From Prevotella sp. (lineage in GTDB: Bacteria > Bacteroidota > Bacteroidia > Bacteroidales > Bacteroidaceae), in the NCBI GenBank assembly GCA_016286585.1, contig JAEETC010000010.1:1-52247 (forward strand): a stretch of DNA of 52,247 nucleotides, written 5' to 3'. This document shows, piece by piece, positions 23,636 through 32,439 of the stretch. The notes below the pieces were generated by a model. The model made no database searches, had not been told where the DNA came from, and worked only from the letters and a program-made list of their open reading frames with translations. Both the position numbers and the translations under genes were made by a program. Position 1 is the stretch's first letter; every line of letters starts with the position of its first letter.

Positions 23636-24265
23636 ATGAGAATAAGGATTGTATTCATGCTGATGCTGCTTCTGACGGCCTTCTGTTCTGTACAGGCACA
23701 GGACAGTCCCAATGCCCGTCAGGCTCGCCGAATCTTCAACAGCGCCTATCACCAGGTGTTTGGAGAGCAGGGAGCAACCTTGCACTACGATGTGAACATC
23801 ATCGGCATTTATAAGACTAACGGAACGATATGGTATAAGGGCAAGAAGAGCAAGTTCGTTGATGAGAAGATGAACTCCTGGAACGACGGCACGACAGTCT
23901 ATACCATTAAGAAAAAAAAGAAGAAGAAAGAGGTGGAAATCCACAGCGCGAAGAACAACAAGTCGGACAAGTATTCCTCGAAGTTCAAGTTCGAGCCTGA
24001 GAACTTCGACTACAGTATCTCCGAGGAAGAGCAAGGTCTGATGCTGACGCTGAAGGCCAAGAAAGGTGCGAAGGGTATCAAGGAAGTCCACGCCCTCGTG
24101 GAGCGGAAGACCTATCACCCCATCAGCGTGCGAATCAAGATTGCTTTCGTCTGGACAACCATCCATATCTCTAATTTCCGCTCAGGGGGTATCACCGACG
24201 AGATGCTCCGTTTCCCCAGGGAACAGTTCAAGGACTATGAATTCGTCGACAAACGCGAGAAATGA
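23636..24265 (+). CDS. LolA-like periplasmic protein
   Basis: A 209-residue exported protein with signal peptide MRIRIVFMLMLLLTAFCSVQ and cleavage near AQ. The rest is beta-rich, with TNGTIWYKGKKSKFVDEKMN, a lysine run (seven Lys) and VERKTYHPISVRIK. This pattern fits the LolA/LolB outer-membrane lipoprotein carrier fold common in Bacteroidetes, where the protein shuttles lipoproteins across the periplasm. Identity is low by eye, so a relative of unknown ligand is possible. It overlaps the ABC-F start codon by 4 bases (ATGA), so the two genes are co-translated. Confidence 0.7.
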   Translation: MRIRIVFMLMLLLTAFCSVQAQDSPNARQARRIFNSAYHQVFGEQGATLHYDVNIIGIYKTNGTIWYKGKKSKFVDEKMNSWNDGTTVYTIKKKKKKKEVEIHSAKNNKSDKYSSKFKFEPENFDYSISEEEQGLMLTLKAKKGAKGIKEVHALVERKTYHPISVRIKIAFVWTTIHISNFRSGGITDEMLRFPREQFKDYEFVDKREK

Positions 24266-26271
24266 TTTCAGTAGAAGGTTTAAAGGTTGAGTTTGGCGTA
24301 AAGCCGTTGTTCGCTGATGCGGGTTTTGTCATCAACGACCGCGACCGTATTGCTCTGGTGGGTAAGAACGGTGCAGGCAAGTCCACCCTGCTGAAGATCC
24401 TCTGCGGTCAGCAGAAACCTACGGCAGGAACAGTAAGCATTCCCAACGACTGTCGCATCGGCTACCTGCCGCAGGTGATGATCCTGCAGGACGATACGAC
24501 CGTCCGTGAAGAGGCCCAGAAGGCTTTCGCCGACATCACGAAGATGAAAGTACGGCTTGACCAGATGAACCAACAGCTGGCCGAGCGCACCGACTACGAG
24601 AGCGAGAGCTATCTGGCCCTGATAGAGAAGTACACCAACGAGCACGAGCGCTATCTGATGATGGGCGCTGAAAGCCGTGAGGCTGAACTCGAAAGGACAC
24701 TCACCGGACTGGGATTCCTGCGTACAGACTTCGATCGCCCCACTTCGGAATTCTCCGGCGGCTGGCGCATGCGTATCGAGCTGGCGAAGATCCTCCTGCA
24801 GAAGCCCGATGTGCTGTTGCTCGACGAGCCTACGAACCACCTCGACATCGAGAGTATCCAATGGTTGGAGCAGTTCCTGGCACAGTCGGCGAGTGCCGTT
24901 GTGCTGGTGAGTCACGACCGTGCATTTATTAATAATGTGTCGAACCGCACGCTGGAGATCTCCTGCGGAAAGGTCATCGACTACAAGGTGAAATACAATG
25001 AATACGTGGTGCTTCGCCGTGAGCGCCGCGAACAGCAATTGCGGGCCTACGAGAACCAGCAGAAGGAAGTGGCCGAGATGAAGGACTTCATTGAGCGTTT
25101 CCGCTATAAGGCTACGAAGGCCGTGCAGGTGCAGCAGAAAATCAAACAGTTGGAGAAGATCGTGCCCATCGAGATCGATGAGGTCGACAACTCCGCCATG
25201 CATCTGAAATTCCCGCCTTGCCTTCGTTCCGGCGACTATCCCGTCATCTGCGACGAAGTGCACAAAGACTACGGAGCTCACACCGTCTTTGATCATGTGA
25301 CGCTGACCATCAAACGCGGCGAGAAGGTGGCCTTCGTCGGCAAGAACGGCGAGGGAAAGTCTACGTTGGTGAAGTGCATCATGGGCGAGATCCCCTTTAC
25401 GGGCGAGTTGAAGATTGGCCATAACATCCAGATCGGCTACTTCGCCCAGAACCAGGCGCAGCTGCTCGACGAGAGTCTCACCGTCTTCCAGACCATCGAC
25501 AACGTGGCCAAGGGCGACATCCGTCTGCGCATCAACGACATCCTTGGCGCCTTCATGTTCGGCGGCGAGGAGAGCGACAAGAAGGTGAAGGTGCTCAGCG
25601 GTGGTGAGCGCAGTCGTCTGGCGATGATCCGTCTGCTGCTGGAACCTGTGAACCTGTTGATTCTCGACGAGCCCACAAACCACCTCGATATGCCCTCAAA
25701 AGATGTGCTGAAGGAGGCCATCAAGGCTTTCGACGGAACAGCCATCATCGTCTCTCACGACCGTGAGTTCCTCGACGGACTGGTCACGAAGGTCTACGAG
25801 TTTGGTGGCGGCAAGGTCCGTGAGCATCTTGGTGGCATCTATGATTTCCTGCGGAATAGAAGTGAGTATTTAGAGGTGAGAGGTGAGAGAATAGACTTTA
25901 AGGCAGAAAAGCCCGTCTCTTCTCAGCCAAATACTCCGCCGCAGAACACATCTTTCACTTCTCTCACCTCTCACTCCTCACCCCTTACCTCTAAAGATCT
26001 CACTTCAGAGATCTCCAAAGCCCTCAGCTATGCCGAGCACAAGGAACAGCAGAAACGTCAGAAGCGTGCCGAGAAGGCCGTGAAGGAGTCTGAAGCGAAG
26101 ATTGAGAAGATGGAGGCCCGTCTGAAAGAGCTCGACGACCTGCTAATGATTCCTGAGAATGCCTCCGACATGATGCTTGTTACCGAATACACCACTACCA
26201 AGCGCAGCCTCGACGAGGAAATGGAACGTTGGGAACGTCTTAGTGAGGAGTTGGAGGAAACAAGATCCTGA
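24262..26271 (+). CDS. ABC-F family ATPase (ribosome-associated)
   Basis: A 669-residue soluble protein with two ABC ATPase domains and no membrane segments, the ABC-F layout acting on ribosomes. Domain 1 has Walker A GKNGAGKST near residue 34, signature FSGGWRMRIELAK and Walker B LLLDEPTNHLD. Domain 2 has GKNGEGKST near 358, LSGGERSRLAM and LILDEPTNHLD. A C-terminal coiled coil (about 590-665) resembles Uup/YdiF-type proteins. An in-frame repeat element at 25873-25992 encodes a linker of about 40 residues between domain 2 and the coiled coil. Resistance versus housekeeping function is not decidable; housekeeping is more likely. Confidence 0.93.
   Translation: MISVEGLKVEFGVKPLFADAGFVINDRDRIALVGKNGAGKSTLLKILCGQQKPTAGTVSIPNDCRIGYLPQVMILQDDTTVREEAQKAFADITKMKVRLDQMNQQLAERTDYESESYLALIEKYTNEHERYLMMGAESREAELERTLTGLGFLRTDFDRPTSEFSGGWRMRIELAKILLQKPDVLLLDEPTNHLDIESIQWLEQFLAQSASAVVLVSHDRAFINNVSNRTLEISCGKVIDYKVKYNEYVVLRRERREQQLRAYENQQKEVAEMKDFIERFRYKATKAVQVQQKIKQLEKIVPIEIDEVDNSAMHLKFPPCLRSGDYPVICDEVHKDYGAHTVFDHVTLTIKRGEKVAFVGKNGEGKSTLVKCIMGEIPFTGELKIGHNIQIGYFAQNQAQLLDESLTVFQTIDNVAKGDIRLRINDILGAFMFGGEESDKKVKVLSGGERSRLAMIRLLLEPVNLLILDEPTNHLDMPSKDVLKEAIKAFDGTAIIVSHDREFLDGLVTKVYEFGGGKVREHLGGIYDFLRNRSEYLEVRGERIDFKAEKPVSSQPNTPPQNTSFTSLTSHSSPLTSKDLTSEISKALSYAEHKEQQKRQKRAEKAVKESEAKIEKMEARLKELDDLLMIPENASDMMLVTEYTTTKRSLDEEMERWERLSEELEETRS
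25873..25992. repeat. In-frame palindromic repeat element inside the ABC-F gene
   Basis: Left arm 25873-25890 is made of gaggtga units; right arm begins at 25960 with 15 bases exactly complementary to it and continues with related ctcacct-type units to 25992. The element keeps the reading frame and encodes a low-complexity linker with SLTSHSSPLTS. The vapE-like gene carries a related element that shares ttctcagcc, ccgcagaac and cccttacctct blocks. Confidence 0.75.
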
Positions 26272-26311
26272 TTTTTACTTAATTACTCACGCTCGAAAAT
26301 ATACAAAATAA

Positions 26312-26343
26312 TTTGGTGTTTTGCTCGATTTGCACTATCTTTG
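26312..26343 (+). promoter_or_regulatory. Promoter of the M13 peptidase gene
   Basis: TTTG at 26312-26315 and TATCTTTG at 26336-26343 are spaced by 20 bases; the ATG follows 22 bases later. Confidence 0.8.
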
Positions 26344-26365
26344 CACCCGCAAAACTTAAATTAGT

Positions 26366-28399
26366 ATGAAAAGAATCGTAACAATGATGGCAATGGCATC
26401 AATTTCCCTGATGACTATGGCACAAGACGGACTGGGATCCGGACTAAATGTGAAGGACTTCAACAAGACAGTTAGTCCTGGTGATGACTTCTATGAGTAC
26501 GCCTGTGGCGGATGGATGAAGAACAATCCCCTGCCCGCAGCCTATTCGCGCTATGGCAGCTTCGACCGTCTGCAGGAAGACAACGACAAACGCATCAACG
26601 GCATTCTGGCAGAATTGCAGAGCAACACCTACGCCAAGGGTACGCTGGAGCAGAAGCTCAGCGACCTCTACAAGCTGGCGATGGACTCCGTGCGCCGTAA
26701 TCAGGAGGGTGTGGCGCCGCTGATGCCTCTCATCAAGCGTCTGGAGGCTGCGAAGACCAACCAGCAGCTGCTGGATATCCAGCTCGAGCAGGCTCCCTAC
26801 GGTGAGCAGGAGTTCTTCTTCTGCGGTTTTGGTGCCGACGAGAAGAACGCTACGCAGAACATCCTGAACGTGTATCAGGGTGGCCTCTCGATGGGACAGA
26901 AAGAGTATTACCTCGATAACGACAAGGCGACAGCCGACATCCGCGAGGCCTTCAAGAAGCACGTGGTGAAGATGTTCCAGCTCTTCGGCTTCAGCAAGGG
27001 CGCTGCCACGAAGAAGATGCAGAACATTATGAAGGTGGAGACGGCCCTGGCCATGGTGTCGAAGTCGCGCACAGAGCTCCGTGACCCCGAGGCCAACTAC
27101 AACAAGATGACGCTTCAGGAGTTTGAGACGAAGTACCCCCACCTGCCGCTGGTGAAGGTGATGAACGCCCAGGGTGTAGATACGAAGTTTCTGCAGGAGA
27201 TGGTTGTTGGTCAACCCGCCTTCCTCGAAGGCGCCAACAAATTGGTGGCCGGCATCAAGCCTGCTGAGTATCGCGACGTGATGGAGTGGGGCTTCATTTC
27301 GGGTGCTGCCAACTATCTGAGCGACGCGACGGTGGCCGAGAGCTTCGACTTCAACGGTCGAGTGCGTTCTGGTCGTAAGGAGAACCACCCGCTCTGGAAG
27401 CGCAGCACCAGTCAGGTGGAGCGCGTGATGGGTGAGGCTCTGGGAAAGATTTACGCAGAGAAATATTTCCCCGAGGCTGCCAAGCAGCGCATGATCACCC
27501 TCGTGAAGAACCTGCAGATTGCCCTCGGCGAGCGCATCGCCGCCCAGGATTGGATGGACGACTCGACGAAGGTGAACGCCCTGTTGAAGCTGAACACGTT
27601 CTATGTGAAGGTAGGTTATCCTGACAAGTGGACGGATATGTCGAAACTCCAGATTGATCCTGCCAAATCTTATTACGAAAACATGCAGGAGTGTGACAAG
27701 TTCTGGCATGCCTGGAGCCTCGAGCATCGGGTAGGCAAGCCCGTTGACCGCGACGACTGGCACATGACACCACAGACGGTGAACGCCTACTATAACCCGA
27801 CGACCAACGAGATCTGCTTCCCCGCTGGTATCCTGCAATATCCGTTCTTCGACATGAGTGCCGACGATGCCTTCAACTATGGGGCTATCGGCGTGGTGAT
27901 CGGTCACGAGATGACTCACGGCTTTGACGACCAGGGACGCCGCTTCGACAAGGAAGGAAATATGCACGACTGGTGGAAGGAGGAAGATGGAAAGAACTTT
28001 ACAGAACGTACAGACAAGTATGCCGACTTCTTCTCTGCTATCGAAGTGCTGCCCGGCCTGAAGGCCAATGGTCGTCTGACACTTGGTGAGAACCTGGCCG
28101 ATCATGGAGGTCTGCAGGTGGCTTGGGCAGCCTATAAGAACGCTACGAAGTTCAATGCGCTGAAGGAGAAGGATGGTTTGACAGCCGACCAGCGTTTCTT
28201 CCATGCCTATGCCGGCGTTTGGGCAGGCAATATTACCGATGAGGAAATCCGCAATCGTACGAAGAGCGACCCCCACTCATTGGGTCGTTGGCGCGTGAAC
28301 GGAGCCCTGCCGCACATCGATGCATGGTATGAAGCCTTTGGCGTGAAAGAGGGTGACAAAATGTTCATTCCGAAGTCTGAACGCCTTGAATTGTGGTAA
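26366..28399 (+). CDS. M13-family zinc endopeptidase (neprilysin/PepO-like)
   Basis: A 677-residue exported metallopeptidase. A signal peptide (MKRIVTMMAMASISLMTMAQ) precedes the M13 N-terminal signature YEYACGGWMKNNPLP. The zinc site is HEMTH within VIGHEMTHGFDDQGRRFD near residue 514, and the third ligand is the Glu of ENLADHGGLQVAW near 575. The closing segment HIDAWYEAFGV matches the family C terminus. It likely degrades peptides in the periplasm or at the surface. It is monocistronic, with its own promoter and terminator. A long antisense open frame is a codon-bias shadow. Confidence 0.96.
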   Translation: MKRIVTMMAMASISLMTMAQDGLGSGLNVKDFNKTVSPGDDFYEYACGGWMKNNPLPAAYSRYGSFDRLQEDNDKRINGILAELQSNTYAKGTLEQKLSDLYKLAMDSVRRNQEGVAPLMPLIKRLEAAKTNQQLLDIQLEQAPYGEQEFFFCGFGADEKNATQNILNVYQGGLSMGQKEYYLDNDKATADIREAFKKHVVKMFQLFGFSKGAATKKMQNIMKVETALAMVSKSRTELRDPEANYNKMTLQEFETKYPHLPLVKVMNAQGVDTKFLQEMVVGQPAFLEGANKLVAGIKPAEYRDVMEWGFISGAANYLSDATVAESFDFNGRVRSGRKENHPLWKRSTSQVERVMGEALGKIYAEKYFPEAAKQRMITLVKNLQIALGERIAAQDWMDDSTKVNALLKLNTFYVKVGYPDKWTDMSKLQIDPAKSYYENMQECDKFWHAWSLEHRVGKPVDRDDWHMTPQTVNAYYNPTTNEICFPAGILQYPFFDMSADDAFNYGAIGVVIGHEMTHGFDDQGRRFDKEGNMHDWWKEEDGKNFTERTDKYADFFSAIEVLPGLKANGRLTLGENLADHGGLQVAWAAYKNATKFNALKEKDGLTADQRFFHAYAGVWAGNITDEEIRNRTKSDPHSLGRWRVNGALPHIDAWYEAFGVKEGDKMFIPKSERLELW

Positions 28400-28423
28400 T
28401 TTTACCCCGAAATGGATAAAAAT

Positions 28424-28458
28424 GCCGTCGTAAATGTAAATTTACGGCGGTTTTTTTT
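28424..28458 (+). terminator. Rho-independent terminator after the M13 peptidase gene
   Basis: The stem gccgtcgtaaat pairs with atttacggcggt (two wobble pairs) around a short loop, followed by eight T. It overlaps the -33 element of the next promoter by a few bases. Confidence 0.88.
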
Positions 28459-28486
28459 GTTAGTTTGGTTTTTTTATATATCTTTG
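28456..28486 (+). promoter_or_regulatory. Promoter of the zinc-ribbon/kinase/AAA+/FHA/PP2C operon
   Basis: TTTG at 28456-28459 and TATCTTTG at 28479-28486 are spaced by 19 bases. The ATG at 28518 follows 31 bases after the -7 element. No further promoter was seen before the five genes end at 37083. Confidence 0.75.
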
Positions 28487-28517
28487 CACCTAAGTTAACG
28501 CATAACGCCTGAATTGT

Positions 28518-29456
28518 ATGAACGAAGATATTACGCTAAACCCTGGGAAGTCCAGAGAAGGAAACCTGGAAATGCAGCGTCAGGAAATGAGCCTGACGCG
28601 TGATACCGATACGGCGTCGCAACAGCAGATGCAGATGCAGTATGCGGGGGGTGTCAAGTGCCCGCATTGTGGGGCTATCAACGATCCGGAGGCTATCTAT
28701 TGTGGCTCATGTGGCCAACCGATAGGCAAGACATCCTGTCCGAACTGTGGTGCAGAAATGGATCCTGATGCCGATTTCTGCGAGTCGTGTCGCAGATATA
28801 TCAAGACCGACGTTTGTTCTTTCTGTGGAGCTCGGATTTCCAGTCGGGATGCTTTCTGTCCTGAATGTGGCAATCCTCGGGGAGGTATCGTATGTCCGGT
28901 CTGTCATACACTGAACGATTTCGCTTTCTGTAAGCAATGCGGTACGGCTCTGACCGACGAGGCCCGTCAGTTGATAGCGCAGGTTCATGAATTGCCGGAG
29001 TTCAAGGAGATGCAGAAGCTGGCATTGGAAATCCAGCAGATGGAACAGACGATTCCTTACACCTCAGAGTATGAAGTGTTGAAGGATCAGCGTAACATCA
29101 AATTGCGTGAACGTGTACTGACGCTATTGGCCCAGGATCGCGGGGTAGTCCATCCTGTGATTAAGGAGGCCGAGAACCATCGAATGACCAAGGAGGAATA
29201 TAATGCCAAGAAGAAGGACCGTCTCAAGATGATTTCGGCCCTTCTTGACAAGATGGCGCAGAAGCCCCAACCCAAGGCGGCCCAGGTGCGTAACTATGCT
29301 ATGGCCTGTCGTCCGCAGGGGGTCAGGCTGGCTTGGGAGTGTAACTTCAAGCATGCGCTCCACTCCAGTCCTTGTGGCTGTGCCAAGCCGCAGCTGGGAG
29401 GCAAGTGGATCATTCTTGGCAAAGATATAAAAAAGGAAATTAACGACGATATCTAA
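28518..29456 (+). CDS. Multi-zinc-ribbon protein of the kinase operon
   Basis: A 312-residue cytoplasmic protein without enzymatic motifs. Four consecutive zinc ribbons follow a short polar N terminus: CPHCGAINDPEAIYCGSCG (from residue 54), CPNCGAEMDPDADFCESC, CSFCGARISSRDAFCPECG and CPVCHTLNDFAFCKQCG (to about 142). A helical region follows, and the C terminus (about 268-300) has WECNFKHALHSSPCGCAKPQ, a possible extra metal site. Such double-zinc-ribbon (DZANK) arrays are usually adaptors. It is the first gene of the operon, 1 base before the kinase gene. A scaffold or substrate role for the kinase is inferred. Confidence 0.85.
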   Translation: MNEDITLNPGKSREGNLEMQRQEMSLTRDTDTASQQQMQMQYAGGVKCPHCGAINDPEAIYCGSCGQPIGKTSCPNCGAEMDPDADFCESCRRYIKTDVCSFCGARISSRDAFCPECGNPRGGIVCPVCHTLNDFAFCKQCGTALTDEARQLIAQVHELPEFKEMQKLALEIQQMEQTIPYTSEYEVLKDQRNIKLRERVLTLLAQDRGVVHPVIKEAENHRMTKEEYNAKKKDRLKMISALLDKMAQKPQPKAAQVRNYAMACRPQGVRLAWECNFKHALHSSPCGCAKPQLGGKWIILGKDIKKEINDDI

Positions 29457-29457
29457 C

Positions 29458-32439
29458 ATGATGACTGAAAGAACGCTGGACTCTACAAAAAGGGGTGATG
29501 CTGATTTTACGATACGGCATGACTACTCCGTTACTTCGATGACTGGTGCCCAACCTGTAGCGCTTGACGGTACGGTACGGTCAGACGGCATGACGCCGCA
29601 GGGTGGAGGAGGCAAGAATGAATATTTTATTCTGAAGGGTGTCAACTATCGGAACGTGAATATTCTGAGCGATAACTCCGGAGAGGCGCAGGTGTTTCTC
29701 GTGGAGAATAACGGAGAGGAATATGTCCTGAAGATCTATTATCCCAACTTTGATGTCAATAAGAAAATCCTACAGGTAGTCTACAACTTCGGCTTTGAGA
29801 TGATCGTCAAGGTCTTCGATTATGGTAAGACCTATGTTGACGGAAAGCACCGTTTCTATGAACTGATGGAATACCTGAAGGGAGGCACGTTGTCGGAATA
29901 TCGGCTGAATGGAGACATCAACAAGTTCCGTCGTATCGCCTTACAGGGAGCGGCGGCATTATCCTATTGTCACGAGTGCAATATCCTCCATAAAGACATC
30001 AAGCCCAGCAACTTCTTCTTCCGTGACAAGGAACATACGGAACTGGTGCTTGGCGATTTTGGCATCTCGAGCATGCTCGACCAGGATGGCAAGGCTCATA
30101 AGACCACCCAGGCCCGTACACCGATTTATGCGGCTCCGGAGATGTATGCCGATGTGATTGACGGTGTAGTGGAGGTCTCTGCTGCTGCCGACTACTATTC
30201 GTTGGGTATCACCCTGATGGCCCTGTGGCTTGGGGAGTCGCCCATGAGCTCCAATGAACGGGTGATGATGCGGCAGAAGAATGAAGGTCGGTTGCCCCAT
30301 ATCAACGAACTTCCGGAAAGGGTCAGGCTGATTGTACAGGGACTGACCGTTGTGAATCCGGCCAACAGGTGGGGATATGAGCAGGTTGAGGAGTGGTTCC
30401 TGGGCGGTTCGCCAAAGGTGGATCTGTCTTCGCCGTTCCTGAAATACAAGAGCTTTATCGTCGATCCGGACAAGAACCTGGTGGCAGACAATATCCACGA
30501 ATTGATTCCCATGCTCCTCGATAACGAGAAGTTGGCTATCGGCTATCTGTATAACGGACGAATCAGCTCTTGGCTGGAGTCGTGCGGCAACCAGAAACTG
30601 AGCACCATCGTGAGGGATATCGTGGTAAACCGTTATCCTGTGGATCAGCGGGCTGGACTCTTGGCGGCTGTCTATGCTATGGAACCCACCTATCCCTACA
30701 AGGATGTGAAGGGCAATCTGTGTGACGACGTCCATAGCCTGGCCATCTCCTTGTTGAGCTATCAGAAGGAATATGGCATCCTGTTGACTAATTCGAATGA
30801 CAGCTTCTTCCTGTATCTAGAGTCTCATACGAAGTGCAATGTGGATCGTATCCGCAGCTATTTCACCGAGACAGATAAAAAGGATGCCCATGTTGCTATT
30901 ATGCGGACTGCCTTTGAGATAGATCCAGAGATACCCCTACTATCCCGCTACCCGTCATCCTCGCTGAAGGAAATCGTAAAGACATTTGGAAGAGAGACGC
31001 TGACTGCCGACGACTGGCAGTGCCTGACCGACGGGCGGTTGCTGTCGTGGATGTACAGTCATGAAGACAGGATGGCCTGCGAGAGCCTGAGAATCCTGAC
31101 TCATGGTCAGACACACTCGGAGGCTCTGGCCTATAAGGTGCTTTACAATCTGGACCGTGAGGCGGCATACGACCTGAAGAGTGCATTTACGCCGATGCAG
31201 ATTGGTGAACATCTCTGTGCACGTCTGAAGGAAGCCCAGTCTCTTAGTGATGAGGAATTCAGGCAGTCTATGAGTGACTTGACGAATCTCGATGGACGGT
31301 TCAGCTACTATGCCCAGTTGCATGGCTGGTCGGAAATCCTCAGCGAGTATAACCGTTGCTTCGACATGAAGAGCGATGAGAACCGTGAGCGCATGGGGAA
31401 CTATGATGAGAAGACGGCTGCTTATCGTTTCTGTCGGATTCTGGGTACCACGCCGGTCTATCTGATGCCCGATGGAACGGTTTATGAGGATGGACGTAAC
31501 CTGAATGTCCGTAACAATGCCCAAGTCCGTACGGAGATCCGTAATGGTTCCTTCTCCCAGTGGATGTCGGTGTTCTATCATGAGGACCCGTTCGCCGACT
31601 TCTCTGAAGAGTATGCCTATGAGCGTGCACTTGAGGAGTGGTTGCTGGCTTTGGGTAAGTTGGATGAGTCACATACCTATTATAAGCGCTTTGTCGATGC
31701 TTGTGAGGAAACGAAGGAACGGGTGAAGAATGTCCGTAACAACTGGCAGCGGGCCAAGAGAAGGGAAAACCTGTGGAGGACCGTCTTCTACTCGTTGTGC
31801 GGCATCTGGATTCTGTTGGTGCTTTTCATCGGTGTCAAGGACCGCAGCTACCTGCTTGCCCATACAGCACTTTGCATCGGCCTGCCGTTAGGAGGCATGA
31901 CGGCTATCATTGTTGGCACAAGAGCCTATTTCCGCGGATATGACTTCATGTTCTCATGTCTTTGGGGCGTCCTCGGGGCACTATCGTCCTATATACCTAT
32001 TTTAATATTAAAGTATTTCGGACAGTCTCATCCGGATCTGTTCAATGTGGCCATCATCCTCATCACGCTGGCCTATATGTTGATTTGTCATCTGACGGAC
32101 TTCCGCGGTGACCAGAAAGCCGATAGCAAACTCATCTCTGAAGTGCTTGACAACGATGTGAAGTCCACGCTTTTGGAGCCGTTGTATTATACCTTCAAGA
32201 CAAGGTCCTATAAGTTTACGGGTTCCAAGTTCGGATTACTCAATGATGTTACCGACCAGGTGCGCTCCATCAGTGGTGAGAGTGTACTTCATTATGTACT
32301 GTGGAGTATCCTGGCTTTGATATTCGTACTTAATTTCATAATCTTCAGCCCTGCTCTGATGAATGTCGGCAACCCGGATTTCAGCAAGATGAAATCTCCC
32401 ACGGAGGTCATGAGGCAGTTAGAAAAAGACGTAGAATAA
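29458..32439 (+). CDS. Transmembrane eukaryotic-like Ser/Thr protein kinase
   Basis: A 993-residue protein. The kinase domain spans about residues 55-320: catalytic Lys in YVLKIYY (K92), HKDIKPSN in the catalytic loop (H178, D180, N185; HKD rather than HRD), DFGISS (D200) and APEMY (226-230). A long soluble middle region (about 330-760) is helical and of unknown fold. About four TM helices lie near 775-890 and one more near 955-975. The catalytic set is complete, so it should be active. It ends sharing one base with the AAA+ start codon. It is presumably the writer, with the PP2C at 36337 as eraser and the FHA protein as reader. Confidence 0.92.
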   Translation: MMTERTLDSTKRGDADFTIRHDYSVTSMTGAQPVALDGTVRSDGMTPQGGGGKNEYFILKGVNYRNVNILSDNSGEAQVFLVENNGEEYVLKIYYPNFDVNKKILQVVYNFGFEMIVKVFDYGKTYVDGKHRFYELMEYLKGGTLSEYRLNGDINKFRRIALQGAAALSYCHECNILHKDIKPSNFFFRDKEHTELVLGDFGISSMLDQDGKAHKTTQARTPIYAAPEMYADVIDGVVEVSAAADYYSLGITLMALWLGESPMSSNERVMMRQKNEGRLPHINELPERVRLIVQGLTVVNPANRWGYEQVEEWFLGGSPKVDLSSPFLKYKSFIVDPDKNLVADNIHELIPMLLDNEKLAIGYLYNGRISSWLESCGNQKLSTIVRDIVVNRYPVDQRAGLLAAVYAMEPTYPYKDVKGNLCDDVHSLAISLLSYQKEYGILLTNSNDSFFLYLESHTKCNVDRIRSYFTETDKKDAHVAIMRTAFEIDPEIPLLSRYPSSSLKEIVKTFGRETLTADDWQCLTDGRLLSWMYSHEDRMACESLRILTHGQTHSEALAYKVLYNLDREAAYDLKSAFTPMQIGEHLCARLKEAQSLSDEEFRQSMSDLTNLDGRFSYYAQLHGWSEILSEYNRCFDMKSDENRERMGNYDEKTAAYRFCRILGTTPVYLMPDGTVYEDGRNLNVRNNAQVRTEIRNGSFSQWMSVFYHEDPFADFSEEYAYERALEEWLLALGKLDESHTYYKRFVDACEETKERVKNVRNNWQRAKRRENLWRTVFYSLCGIWILLVLFIGVKDRSYLLAHTALCIGLPLGGMTAIIVGTRAYFRGYDFMFSCLWGVLGALSSYIPILILKYFGQSHPDLFNVAIILITLAYMLICHLTDFRGDQKADSKLISEVLDNDVKSTLLEPLYYTFKTRSYKFTGSKFGLLNDVTDQVRSISGESVLHYVLWSILALIFVLNFIIFSPALMNVGNPDFSKMKSPTEVMRQLEKDVE

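Noticed and set aside
24280..25683. Long antisense frame in the ABC-F gene
   Set aside because: Shadow of a high-GC third-position gene; no promoter or recognisable protein.
26444..28276. Antisense open frame of about 610 codons within the M13 peptidase gene
   Set aside because: It mirrors the strong codon bias of the sense gene, has a low-complexity His/Val/Leu-rich translation and lacks any motif; the sense frame has complete catalytic motifs.
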